This document shows, piece after piece, positions 7,158-13,732 of a stretch of DNA of 15,192 nucleotides. The first letter of the stretch is position 1; every line of letters begins with the position of its first letter. The notes beneath the pieces were generated by a model, which was not told the origin of the DNA, searched no databases, and saw nothing but the letters and a program-made list of their open reading frames with translations. The DNA is taken from positions 1 through 15,192 of the forward strand of contig CAKQMD010000031.1 of assembly GCA_934254925.1 (NCBI GenBank), written 5' to 3'. Made by a program: the position numbers and the translations under genes. The stretch comes from an uncultured Alphaproteobacteria bacterium. GTDB lineage: Bacteria > Pseudomonadota > Alphaproteobacteria > RF32 > CAG-239.

Positions 7158-7237
7158 TAGAGCGATTTTACGGAAGACAAAAAAATTCACGTATGTCTGT
7201 GTACGCTAAAATTTTTTGTTTCCTGGAAATCACTCTA
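7158..7237. repeat. Palindromic intergenic repeat (REP/MITE-like hairpin)
   Basis: The left arm starts TAGAGCGATTTTACGGAAGA followed by CAAAAAAATT. The complement of the right arm reads TAGAGTGATTTCCAGGAAAC then AAAAAATTT. About 24 of 30 positions can pair, closing on a centre of about 20 bases that contains a short CGTA/TACG pair. The ends and the GGAA core recall the short palindromic repeats (TCTAGAGCAATTTC type) I know from alphaproteobacterial intergenic regions. It could also act as a terminator or RNA-stabilising hairpin after lepA. No open frame or transposase is inside. Confidence 0.7.
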
Positions 7238-7441
7238 TTCACGCACGCCATCCGAACTTTGGGGGCCTGTTTTATGAAATTGGCGAGGGACTTTCTCTTT
7301 TAATTCTTGCTATCTGCCTTATTCTCCAAGTTTTTGATGTCTTTAGAATTTTCGGGAAAAAATTTGCGCTTACGCCTTATAATTTTTTAATAAATCTTTG
7401 TTATTCTTTGTTAGGTCAACAGCGAATCGCAAGGAAGAAAA
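7238..7441. other. Rest of the lepA-deoB intergenic gap
   Basis: The gap from lepA to deoB is 306 bases. After the palindromic repeat it is AT-rich with no convincing gene; an open frame through here runs into deoB in the wrong frame and has no family features. TATAAT at 7378-7383 is a possible -10 for deoB but lacks a good -35. A ribosome site AAGGAAG precedes the deoB ATG. Confidence 0.5.
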
Positions 7442-8635
7442 ATGGGCAGAGTGATTATTTTGATGATGGATTCTTTTGGAATCGGCGGGGCGCCCGATGC
7501 GGCGCAGTTTGACAATGCCGGGGCGAATACTTTTGCTCATATTGTTGCTGCCGTTCCCGATCTGAAAATTCCGAATCTGCTGTCTTTGGGCTTGGCTGAA
7601 GCGGCCGCCGAAGCCTGCGGTCAAAAAGCGGTTTTGGCACCGCAACCACCGGCGCAGATCCATTTGCCGGCAAAATACGGCCATATGCGGGAGATCAGCC
7701 GCGATAAGGATACCGTTTCCGGGCACTGGGAAATGGCAGGTTTGCCCAATCTTAAGGGGTGGGGACATTTTAAGCCCGATTATCCGTCTTTTCCTGCCGA
7801 GTTGGTCGCCAAGATTACGGAGGAAGCGGAGATCCCCGGAATCCTCGGTAACAAGGCTGCTTCGGGAACGGTGATCATTCAGGAGCTTGGAGAAGAACAT
7901 CTGCGCAGCGGCAAGCCGATTTTTTATACTTCTGCCGACAGCAACATGCAGATTGCCGCTCATGAAACTTGTTTCGGCTTGGAAAAGCTTTACCGCTTGT
8001 GTGAAATTGCCTATAAACATGTTCAGCCGTATCATATCGGTCGGATTATTGCCCGACCGTTTATCGGCGAGAAAAACGGCGCTTTTGAACGTACAACCAA
8101 TCGGCGGGACTATACGGCGCAGCCCTTCGGCGAGACGCTTTTGGACCGGGCTCAGGCCGCCGGTATTGAAGTCATTGCCGTTGGGGCGATCAATGACATT
8201 TACGCGCATCGCGGCATTAGTCGGGGACGTCATGCCGCCAAGTTGGAAGAACTGTGGAACGTGACGCTGGAAGAGGTTTCTCAAGCGCCGGACCGCTGTT
8301 TGATCTTTACGAATTTTGAGGATTTCGACATGTATTACGGGCATCGGCGCAATCCGTTGGGCTATGCTCGGGCTTTGGAATATTTTGATCGCCGCCTGCC
8401 GGAGTTGCTTCCTTTGCTCAAGGAAGACGATTTGGTGTTTATTACGGCCGATCACGGTAATGATCCGACCTGGGAGGGAACGGACCATACCCGCGAACAG
8501 GTGCCGGTTTTGGTGTTTGGCCATAAGCTGGTGGCGGAAAATCTGGGGCAAAGGCAGACTTATGCCGACATTGCTCAAAGCATTGCCGCGTTTTTCGGAT
8601 TGCGTCCTTTTGAGTATGGGGAATCTTTCTTATGA
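7442..8635 (+). CDS. deoB: Phosphopentomutase
   Basis: This 397-residue enzyme of the alkaline-phosphatase superfamily interconverts (deoxy)ribose-1-phosphate and (deoxy)ribose-5-phosphate, linking nucleoside phosphorolysis to central metabolism. Metal ligands and catalytic residues are visible: D10 in ILMMDSFGIGG, T91 in KDTVSGHWEM (the phosphorylated threonine), D296 and H301 in DFDMYYGHR, D337-H338 in ITADHGND, and H349 in GTDHTRE. Length is close to E. coli DeoB (407). The ATG at 7442 has AAGGAAG upstream. Its stop overlaps the start of the laccase-domain gene by four bases (ATGA), so the two are translationally coupled. No deoC, deoA or deoD is adjacent, so it is not the classical deo operon. 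Confidence 0.97.
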   Translation: MGRVIILMMDSFGIGGAPDAAQFDNAGANTFAHIVAAVPDLKIPNLLSLGLAEAAAEACGQKAVLAPQPPAQIHLPAKYGHMREISRDKDTVSGHWEMAGLPNLKGWGHFKPDYPSFPAELVAKITEEAEIPGILGNKAASGTVIIQELGEEHLRSGKPIFYTSADSNMQIAAHETCFGLEKLYRLCEIAYKHVQPYHIGRIIARPFIGEKNGAFERTTNRRDYTAQPFGETLLDRAQAAGIEVIAVGAINDIYAHRGISRGRHAAKLEELWNVTLEEVSQAPDRCLIFTNFEDFDMYYGHRRNPLGYARALEYFDRRLPELLPLLKEDDLVFITADHGNDPTWEGTDHTREQVPVLVFGHKLVAENLGQRQTYADIAQSIAAFFGLRPFEYGESFL

Positions 8636-9393
8636 CATATTTTGCTTCAAATCTTCCGCAAGGCAAACATTGTTTTTTCGGAGCGGAGGGCGGTGTTTCG
8701 CAAGGGTTTTACCGCAGTTTGAACGTTAATCAGCGTTCGTCGGACGATCCGGCCTGTTTGCGGCAAAATTTGGAAATCATCGCCGGCAAGTTCGGTCTTG
8801 CTCCGCAAAATCTGCATTTGTTGGTTCAGGGTGTTTCCAATCATGTCGAATATGTGAAAAAAGCCACGCAAAATGTTATGGAGGCTGACGGGGCGGTGAC
8901 GGATCGTCCGGACGTGGTTTTGTGTATTCGCACCGCGGATTGCGCGCCGGTGCTGTTGGCCGATTATCAAAGCGGGGTGATCGGTGCGGCTCATTGCGGC
9001 TGGAGGGGCGCTTTTAAAGGTGTGGCGGAGAACACGCTGCGGCTGATGTTGGACAAAGGAGCCCGGCTTGATCGGATCGTGGCAGCCGTGGGGCCTTGCA
9101 TTGCACAGGATTCTTATGAAGTGGACCGGGGGTTTTGTGAGCTTTTTGTTCAGGAGAATCCGCGTTTTGCTACCTTTTTCAAACCGGGGAAAACCGACGG
9201 CTTTTACCAGTTTGACCTTGAGAACTTTGTTAAGGACAGGCTTTTTGCCTTTGGCGTGCAAAACGTCAGCGTTTCGGGGCTGGACACTTATGCGCTTGAG
9301 GATGATTACTACAGCTTCAGACGCTTTACGCATCAAGGGCTGATTAAGGCCCCTAAGGACTTTCCGACGGAGATTTCCTGTATCGTCTTGTGA
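8632..9393 (+). CDS. pgeF: Laccase-domain purine nucleoside phosphorylase / polyphenol oxidase family (YfiH, PgeF)
   Basis: The 253-residue protein has the family hallmarks: RTADCAPVLLAD with C104, GAAHCGWRGAFKGV with H121, GPCIAQDSYEVD, and a C-terminal DDYYSFRRF. C104 and H121 match two of the three metal ligands of E. coli YfiH (H71, C107, H124). The third lies in a QVHG-type motif; here that place reads QGVSNHV, so either H71 serves from a shifted position or the site is altered. Known activities in the family include purine nucleoside phosphorolysis and adenosine deamination (YlmD/YfiH/FAMIN), polyphenol oxidation, and editing of peptidoglycan precursors (PgeF). It starts inside the deoB stop codon. 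DeoB uses ribose-1-phosphate, the product of phosphorolysis, which favours the nucleoside role. The family is firm; the gene symbol is a family label. Confidence 0.88.
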   Translation: MTYFASNLPQGKHCFFGAEGGVSQGFYRSLNVNQRSSDDPACLRQNLEIIAGKFGLAPQNLHLLVQGVSNHVEYVKKATQNVMEADGAVTDRPDVVLCIRTADCAPVLLADYQSGVIGAAHCGWRGAFKGVAENTLRLMLDKGARLDRIVAAVGPCIAQDSYEVDRGFCELFVQENPRFATFFKPGKTDGFYQFDLENFVKDRLFAFGVQNVSVSGLDTYALEDDYYSFRRFTHQGLIKAPKDFPTEISCIVL

Positions 9394-9476
9394 TGTGCAC
9401 TACTTTTATTGAGCTTTATTTTTGCAAAAAAATGTCGTATAGTCGATTTTATCGGATTAACAACATTGTTATTTGA

Positions 9477-10511
9477 ATGTCGCCTTTAGGTAAATTTACA
9501 TTAGCCCTTTTGGGTTTGCGCTGTTTCGGCGCGACGGGCTTTTTGGCCGGTTTGGTCCTCGGGCATGTTTTGATTGACAGGACCGCGGCCATCAAATGGC
9601 TGGAATCTCGCCTGGCTATTCTTGACGACAATCTGCGTCTGCTGCTGCCGTATCGGGTTTATAAATATTATAACCGGATTGAGGGAAACTTTTGGGGAAA
9701 ACTGTGGGGCGGTCTGTTGGGCGGATTGTTGTTCGGTTTTCACGGCTTTATCTTTTTGTTTATTGTCGGTCATTTTGTCTTTGATACGCCGAACAGTCGG
9801 CATGCGCGACATTTCAGAGCCAAGCTGGACGCTTTTTTTGAGGATAATCTCGGTAAGATCGGCGGCGGGGTGATTGGTTTTGGGCTGAAAAGTCAGGTCT
9901 TGCTGTTTGTCGGCGTGATTCTTGGCTTTTTTTACGATCAGCATCGGGCGGGCGTCAACAGTTTCAAGTTTTTGAAAAACCTGTGGCGGCATCATCTGCG
10001 CAGTAAGGAAGAATTGATTGACGAGCAGATCCGCGAGATTGCCAAGTCTTTCGTCAAGCTGGACGGCAAGGCATATAAAAAAGCGGCCAAACGCCTGAAA
10101 CTTTTGTTGAATGGCGATTTGGAAAAGCAAGAAGAGGTGATTGAGAAACTCCTGCGCTTGGCATATCGTCACGGAGAGATTTCGGCGGTCAATATGGAAG
10201 TCATTCGCAAAAGCGCCAGAGTTATCGGCTTGCCGCGCGGTAACTTTGAGGCTTTGCAGGCTATTCATCAACCGCGCCGGGCCCGCAGCGGCGACTATAC
10301 GGTACGCGATTGCTACAGCATTTTGGGAATCTTGAAAAATGCCAGTGACATTGAGATCAAGAAGCGTTGGAAAGAGCTGATTTATCAATATCATCCCGAT
10401 CGTGTGCAGGCACGGGGCGCCAGTCGGGAAGAGCTTGAGGCGTCGACGTTGCGTATGGCGGAGATTAATGCCGCTTATGAAGAAGTGATGCGTTCGCGAA
10501 AGGTCATCTGA
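9477..10511 (+). CDS. DjlA-like membrane J-domain protein with three glycine-rich membrane modules
   Basis: The 344-residue protein ends in a J domain (about 273-340) with the HPD motif at 316-318, which would stimulate the ATPase of DnaK. Before it lies a helical region (about 160-262) in the place of the TerB-like domain of DjlA. DjlA has one N-terminal glycine-rich membrane dimerisation segment (GFWGVVLGLLIGHMFD in E. coli). Here three such segments occur: GFLAGLVLGHVLID (21-34), GFIFLFIVGHFVFD (90-103) and LLFVGVILGFFYD (132-144), each with glycines and a terminal D. An odd number of spans would still place the J domain in the cytoplasm. The start lacks a clear ribosome site; TATAGT at 9438-9443 is a possible -10. 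The stop overlaps the amidase start (TGATG). Exact orthology to DjlA is inferred. Confidence 0.8.
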   Translation: MSPLGKFTLALLGLRCFGATGFLAGLVLGHVLIDRTAAIKWLESRLAILDDNLRLLLPYRVYKYYNRIEGNFWGKLWGGLLGGLLFGFHGFIFLFIVGHFVFDTPNSRHARHFRAKLDAFFEDNLGKIGGGVIGFGLKSQVLLFVGVILGFFYDQHRAGVNSFKFLKNLWRHHLRSKEELIDEQIREIAKSFVKLDGKAYKKAAKRLKLLLNGDLEKQEEVIEKLLRLAYRHGEISAVNMEVIRKSARVIGLPRGNFEALQAIHQPRRARSGDYTVRDCYSILGILKNASDIEIKKRWKELIYQYHPDRVQARGASREELEASTLRMAEINAAYEEVMRSRKVI

Positions 10512-11230
10512 TGGAAAAGCGTGACTTGCCATATTTTCAGGAACGCGGTGTTCCGATTGACATGCTGGTGATTCACGCTTCGGCTTATGATCCGGAGACG
10601 ATGATTTACCATATGCACGAATATAAGGTTTCGGCACATTATATTCTTGACGAAAAAGGGGGGGGGTGGCAGCTTGTGGCGCCGGAACTGGCCGCGCAGC
10701 ATGCAGGGCCCGGTTTTTGGCGGGGTGAGGAGCGCAGCGTCAATCAGCGCTCCATCGGGATTGAGCTTTGTTCGCCCAGTTTGGGGCAAAAGGCTTACCC
10801 GGCGGTTCAGATTGCCGCTTTGATTAGGCTTATGCGACAATTGGTACAACAATATCAAATTCCGGCGGTTAATTTGGTCGGCCATTCTGACGTTGCGCCG
10901 TTGCGCAAGCCGGATCCCGGTCGTGCTTTTCCCTGGAAGGCTTTGGCGGAAGCGGGGTTGGGGTATTGGTATGATTGGCAGGACGCCGACAAAATGAAAA
11001 CGGAAGATCCGGCTGAGCTTTTGGCGCTGATCGGTTATGATACGCGTGACGCCGAACGGGTAAAAGCTTCGGCTTATGCTTTTTGCCGCCGCTTTTTGCC
11101 GCGATATGTAAAGACTGATGAAGATGTTTTGCATTTGGTGGATCACGTCGGACCGGAGAATTATGATTTTATGGCGCGGAAAGATTTTTTGCAAACCTTG
11201 AAAGCCGTCGCTTATCGTTATCAAAAATAA
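10511..11230 (+). CDS. N-acetylmuramoyl-L-alanine amidase (Amidase_2, AmpD/AmiD type)
   Basis: The 239-residue protein carries the zinc amidase signature: H22 in LVIHAS, HYIL and AQHAG segments, E85 in SIGIEL, and H125 with D135 in VGHSDVAPLRKPDPG, including K133. H22, H125 and D135 are the likely zinc ligands. It would cut the bond between MurNAc or anhydro-MurNAc and the stem peptide. The C-terminal 80 residues (AELLALIGYD... AFCRRFLPRY) look like the small peptidoglycan-binding helical domain found in AmiD. No signal peptide or lipobox is seen, so a cytoplasmic, AmpD-like recycling role is likelier than the periplasmic AmiD role. The start overlaps the stop of the J-domain gene by one base frame (TGATG). 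A run of nine G at 10658-10666 encodes three glycines near residue 50 and is a candidate slippage site. Confidence 0.92.
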   Translation: MEKRDLPYFQERGVPIDMLVIHASAYDPETMIYHMHEYKVSAHYILDEKGGGWQLVAPELAAQHAGPGFWRGEERSVNQRSIGIELCSPSLGQKAYPAVQIAALIRLMRQLVQQYQIPAVNLVGHSDVAPLRKPDPGRAFPWKALAEAGLGYWYDWQDADKMKTEDPAELLALIGYDTRDAERVKASAYAFCRRFLPRYVKTDEDVLHLVDHVGPENYDFMARKDFLQTLKAVAYRYQK

Positions 11231-11240
11231 AGTAGATTGC

Positions 11241-11264
11241 TTTTTTCTGTCTATATAGACTGAT
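11241..11264 (+). repeat. GTCTATATAGAC palindrome motif upstream of flagellin (also at 15088-15111)
   Basis: A 24-base stretch, a T run followed by CTGTCTATATAGACTGAT, recurs at 15088-15111 with a single difference (AAATAG for TATAG). The core GTCTATATAGAC is a perfect 12-bp palindrome here and has one mismatch in the other copy. The left flagellin block keeps only TTTTTTGTCTAA. Each lies upstream of a known or predicted flagellin start, so a shared regulator site is plausible. Confidence 0.55.
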
Positions 11265-11291
11265 ATGTTGTCATTATTTGTTGACAAAATG

Positions 11292-11320
11292 TTGTTTGAT
11301 CTTGGGAATTGTGATATACT
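11292..11320 (+). promoter_or_regulatory. Sigma-70-type promoter of the complete flagellin gene
   Basis: TTGTTT (11292-11297) and TATACT (11315-11320) are 17 bases apart, about 30 bases before the ATG. A TTGACA at 11281 is better as a -35 but sits 28 bases away. The TATACT, following ATATTA and CAGGAGAG ribosome site parallel those of the left flagellin gene. Confidence 0.5.
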
Positions 11321-11350
11321 GAGTATATTAAGATCCAGGAGAGATTTGAA

Positions 11351-13201
11351 ATGAGCAACAGTATCAGTTTAACCGCCTCGATGCGATCGAATTTGCTGAG
11401 CCTGCAGAATATTGCGGGACAGGTTGATCTTACTCAAAATCGTCTCTCCACCGGATTGAAAGTCAATTCTGCGATTGACAATCCTTCTTCTTATTACACT
11501 GCTGTTTCCTTGAACAACCGCGCCAGTGACTTGTCGGCATTGCTGGACTCGATGGCACAAGGGATCCAAACCATCAAAGCGGCAACGGAAGGTTTGGAAG
11601 CCGGGGCCAAATTGTTGGAACAAGCCTCAGCGACGGCAACCCAGGCTTTGGAGACGGTGAATATTCCTTCCAAATCCTGGTTTGAGGCACAAGAAGGCGT
11701 GGCGGCAGTAGTCAGCAACAAAGAAGAACTTTTAGCCGCGATTGATTCCGGCAAGAAAGGCGACATCGTCATTTATGGTCAAATTGATATGGGCAACACC
11801 GCCATTACCTTGAAAGAAGGGCAAAACCTGACCGGGATCGGCGCTTACGGCGTGGCCGACAACGAGCGCGGCAAATTCTCAATGCTTACTTTTGACGTCA
11901 CAGAGATGACTTCAACAAGAATTATTACCACAGCAGGAAACGTTTCCGATTTGTCAATTCACATAAGGGGAGATGCGACAGAACAAAGTGCGGCTAGACA
12001 AAATATTTATGCCATTTATGACGCTGCTGCAAAGGATTCGAAGATAATTTTTAAAAATCTTGATCTCTATGCTGGTGTGCAAAACAATTGGTCAAACAGT
12101 AGCTTAATTTTGAGTGATAAAAATAAACAGATAACGCTTGAAGGCAATAATAATTTTTTTGTTGATCAATCCTCTAAGTTTAATGTTTTCTTTGGTGCTA
12201 ATGTTGTTACTGCATCGGAAACGATTATTAATGCTCAAACACCCGTTACGGCCTTTTATAGTTCTAAAATCGAGTTTAACGATACTCTTGTCAATGTGTC
12301 TTCTCAGATTGACTATAGTGCTTCAGAGATAACCTGTAACGGTTCCACATATCTTAACGGCTATAAAAATTCTACGACAACCCTTATTTTGAATGATCAA
12401 AGTCGTGTTGACAATGCCAATAGCATTTTGGCCGGAACTGTCATCGTTAATTCGACCGAGGCAACAATAAACGTAACGACGAAAGACTTAATTATAACTG
12501 GGAGTGCGATTCACGATGCATATTTTAAAGCTGTGGCCGGCAGCAAAATCAGTTTAGCAGGGCAGGTTTATCAGGCCGAGGAAGGTATTGACTATACGTT
12601 GACCGGAGTTTCTGTTTCCGGTACGCCTTCCGAATATCAGAAAGTTGAAGGTGAGACTTATATTCAACCGGATTTAAGCTGGCTGGACGAGTTGGCGACG
12701 TTACAGACTTATCAAAAGAAAGATAACGACAAGCAGTATGCTGAGATTATTAAGCAATATGATTCCTTGATCAAAGACAGCTCCTACAAAGGGATCAACC
12801 TTTTGCGGGAGCAGGATCTGACTGTCATTTTCAATGAAAACCGCTCGGCACAACTGGCGGTGCAAGGAAAAGACGCTTCGGCCCAAGCTTTGAGTTTGGT
12901 GACGACAAGCTGGGAAACGCAAAATGACGTGGTGAAATCGATTCAGGAACTGACCGACGCCTTGACTCAAATTCGGCAAATGAGTAGCGAGCTTGGCAAC
13001 TATTACTCAATCGTTACCACGCGGGAGAACTTCACACAAAATCTGATTAACGTTCTGACCGAAGGTGCAGACAAGTTAACCTTGGCCGATATGAACGAGG
13101 AATCGGCCAACATGCTGGCCTTGCAAACCAGGCAACAATTGGCGATCAATTCGCTGTCCTTGGCCTCTCAGGCCAGCCAGTCGATATTGAAGTTATTTTA
13201 G
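11351..13201 (+). CDS. Flagellin with a large central insert
   Basis: The 616-residue protein has conserved flagellin ends. Residues 1-110 include MSNSISLTASMRSN, TQNRLSTGLKVNSAIDN and a long helix; residues 441-616 include YAEIIKQYDSLIKDSSYKGINLL, VIFNENRS, then a C-terminal helix ending SQASQSILKLF. These pair to form the filament core. The middle (about 111-440) is not the usual short D2/D3. It begins EELLAAIDSGKKGDIVIYG then ITLKEGQNLTGIGAYG, which resembles the start of right-handed beta-helix (pectate-lyase-like) folds, and continues as beta-rich, N/T/S-rich sequence. No catalytic residues could be recognised, and no zinc-protease HExxH is present. The ATG has CCAGGAGAG nine bases upstream. 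Its stop overlaps the ruvX 3' end by nine bases. No other flagellar genes are nearby. The first 111 residues nearly equal those of the partial flagellin at the left edge. Confidence 0.93.
   Translation: MSNSISLTASMRSNLLSLQNIAGQVDLTQNRLSTGLKVNSAIDNPSSYYTAVSLNNRASDLSALLDSMAQGIQTIKAATEGLEAGAKLLEQASATATQALETVNIPSKSWFEAQEGVAAVVSNKEELLAAIDSGKKGDIVIYGQIDMGNTAITLKEGQNLTGIGAYGVADNERGKFSMLTFDVTEMTSTRIITTAGNVSDLSIHIRGDATEQSAARQNIYAIYDAAAKDSKIIFKNLDLYAGVQNNWSNSSLILSDKNKQITLEGNNNFFVDQSSKFNVFFGANVVTASETIINAQTPVTAFYSSKIEFNDTLVNVSSQIDYSASEITCNGSTYLNGYKNSTTTLILNDQSRVDNANSILAGTVIVNSTEATINVTTKDLIITGSAIHDAYFKAVAGSKISLAGQVYQAEEGIDYTLTGVSVSGTPSEYQKVEGETYIQPDLSWLDELATLQTYQKKDNDKQYAEIIKQYDSLIKDSSYKGINLLREQDLTVIFNENRSAQLAVQGKDASAQALSLVTTSWETQNDVVKSIQELTDALTQIRQMSSELGNYYSIVTTRENFTQNLINVLTEGADKLTLADMNEESANMLALQTRQQLAINSLSLASQASQSILKLF
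11681..12670 (+). other. Variable central domain of the flagellin gene
   Basis: This segment encodes residues about 111-440. From roughly 11880 to 12530 it is visibly more AT-rich than the flanking flagellin codons and the neighbouring genes, with many AAT, ATT and AAA codons. Both ends return to the ordinary composition. The reading frame is unbroken. The pattern suggests a surface-exposed domain that evolves fast or was acquired separately from the conserved ends. Confidence 0.7.
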
Positions 13202-13654
13202 GGTTGCTAAGGCGTCTAGGAAGCCCTGCAAGATGTAGGCGGCGGCGCCGGCATCGAGAATTTGTCGGCGTTTTTGTCGCGACATGTCGACTTCTTTAAT
13301 CAAAAAAGATTCAACCGCGGAGGAAGACAACCTTTCATCCCAAAAAGCATAGGGAAGGTTGACGGCGACGGCGGTTTCTTCGGCAAAATTGCGTGCGGCG
13401 GCAGCGGTTTCCCCCTCTCGGCCGTCCATTTGCAGTGGCAGGCCGAAGACCAGGGCACCGATTTCTTTTTCGGCAATGATCTTTTTTATGGCGGAAAGAT
13501 CACTATTTATATCTCGACGGTTGAGAACGGTGTAAGGATTAGCTGTCATCAGCAGCAAATCGCTGACGGCGATTCCCAGACGTTTGGAGCCATAGTCGAC
13601 TCCCATAATTGCCTTGTGTCGGGGAAGTTGGTTTTTAAAGTCTCGGAGATCCAT
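13193..13654 (-). CDS. ruvX: Putative Holliday-junction resolvase / pre-16S rRNA nuclease YqgF
   Basis: The 153-residue protein has the RNase H-like fold signature of the family: D20 in GVDYGSKRLGIAVSD, GLPLQMDG (71-78), D106 in WDERLSS, and D134 in ILDAGAAAYILQ. The three aspartates are the expected metal-binding catalytic residues. In E. coli YqgF acts on the 5' end of 16S rRNA; related proteins resolve branched DNA. Length is normal (E. coli 138). The start at 13654 has AGAAGG upstream on the minus strand. Its 3' end overlaps the flagellin stop in convergent orientation, with no terminator seen between, so antisense readthrough is possible. It is divergent from tolB across a 78-base gap. 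Confidence 0.95.
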   Translation of the reverse strand: MDLRDFKNQLPRHKAIMGVDYGSKRLGIAVSDLLLMTANPYTVLNRRDINSDLSAIKKIIAEKEIGALVFGLPLQMDGREGETAAAARNFAEETAVAVNLPYAFWDERLSSSAVESFLIKEVDMSRQKRRQILDAGAAAYILQGFLDALATLK

Positions 13655-13671
13655 TTTAACCTTCTTGCTAA

Positions 13672-13699
13672 TTGATTTTTAATAATCTTACAGTAATAT
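13672..13699 (+). promoter_or_regulatory. Likely tolB promoter
   Basis: TTGATT (13672-13677) and TAATAT (13694-13699) are 16 bases apart, 33 bases before the tolB ATG, inside the 78-base gap between divergent ruvX and tolB. Confidence 0.5.
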
Positions 13700-13732
13700 T
13701 GCCAAAAGTAAACTTTTTTATGGGAAAAGAGA

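Noticed and set aside
7216..7512. Small open frame between lepA and deoB
   Set aside because: It overlaps the palindromic repeat and the deoB start out of frame, with no ribosome site or similarity.
7370..8578. 402-codon minus-strand frame opposite deoB
   Set aside because: deoB is unambiguous on the plus strand; the antisense product has no recognisable domain and no start signal.
9501..10637. 378-codon minus-strand frame opposite the J-domain gene
   Set aside because: It crosses the overlap of two well-supported plus-strand genes and lacks motifs.
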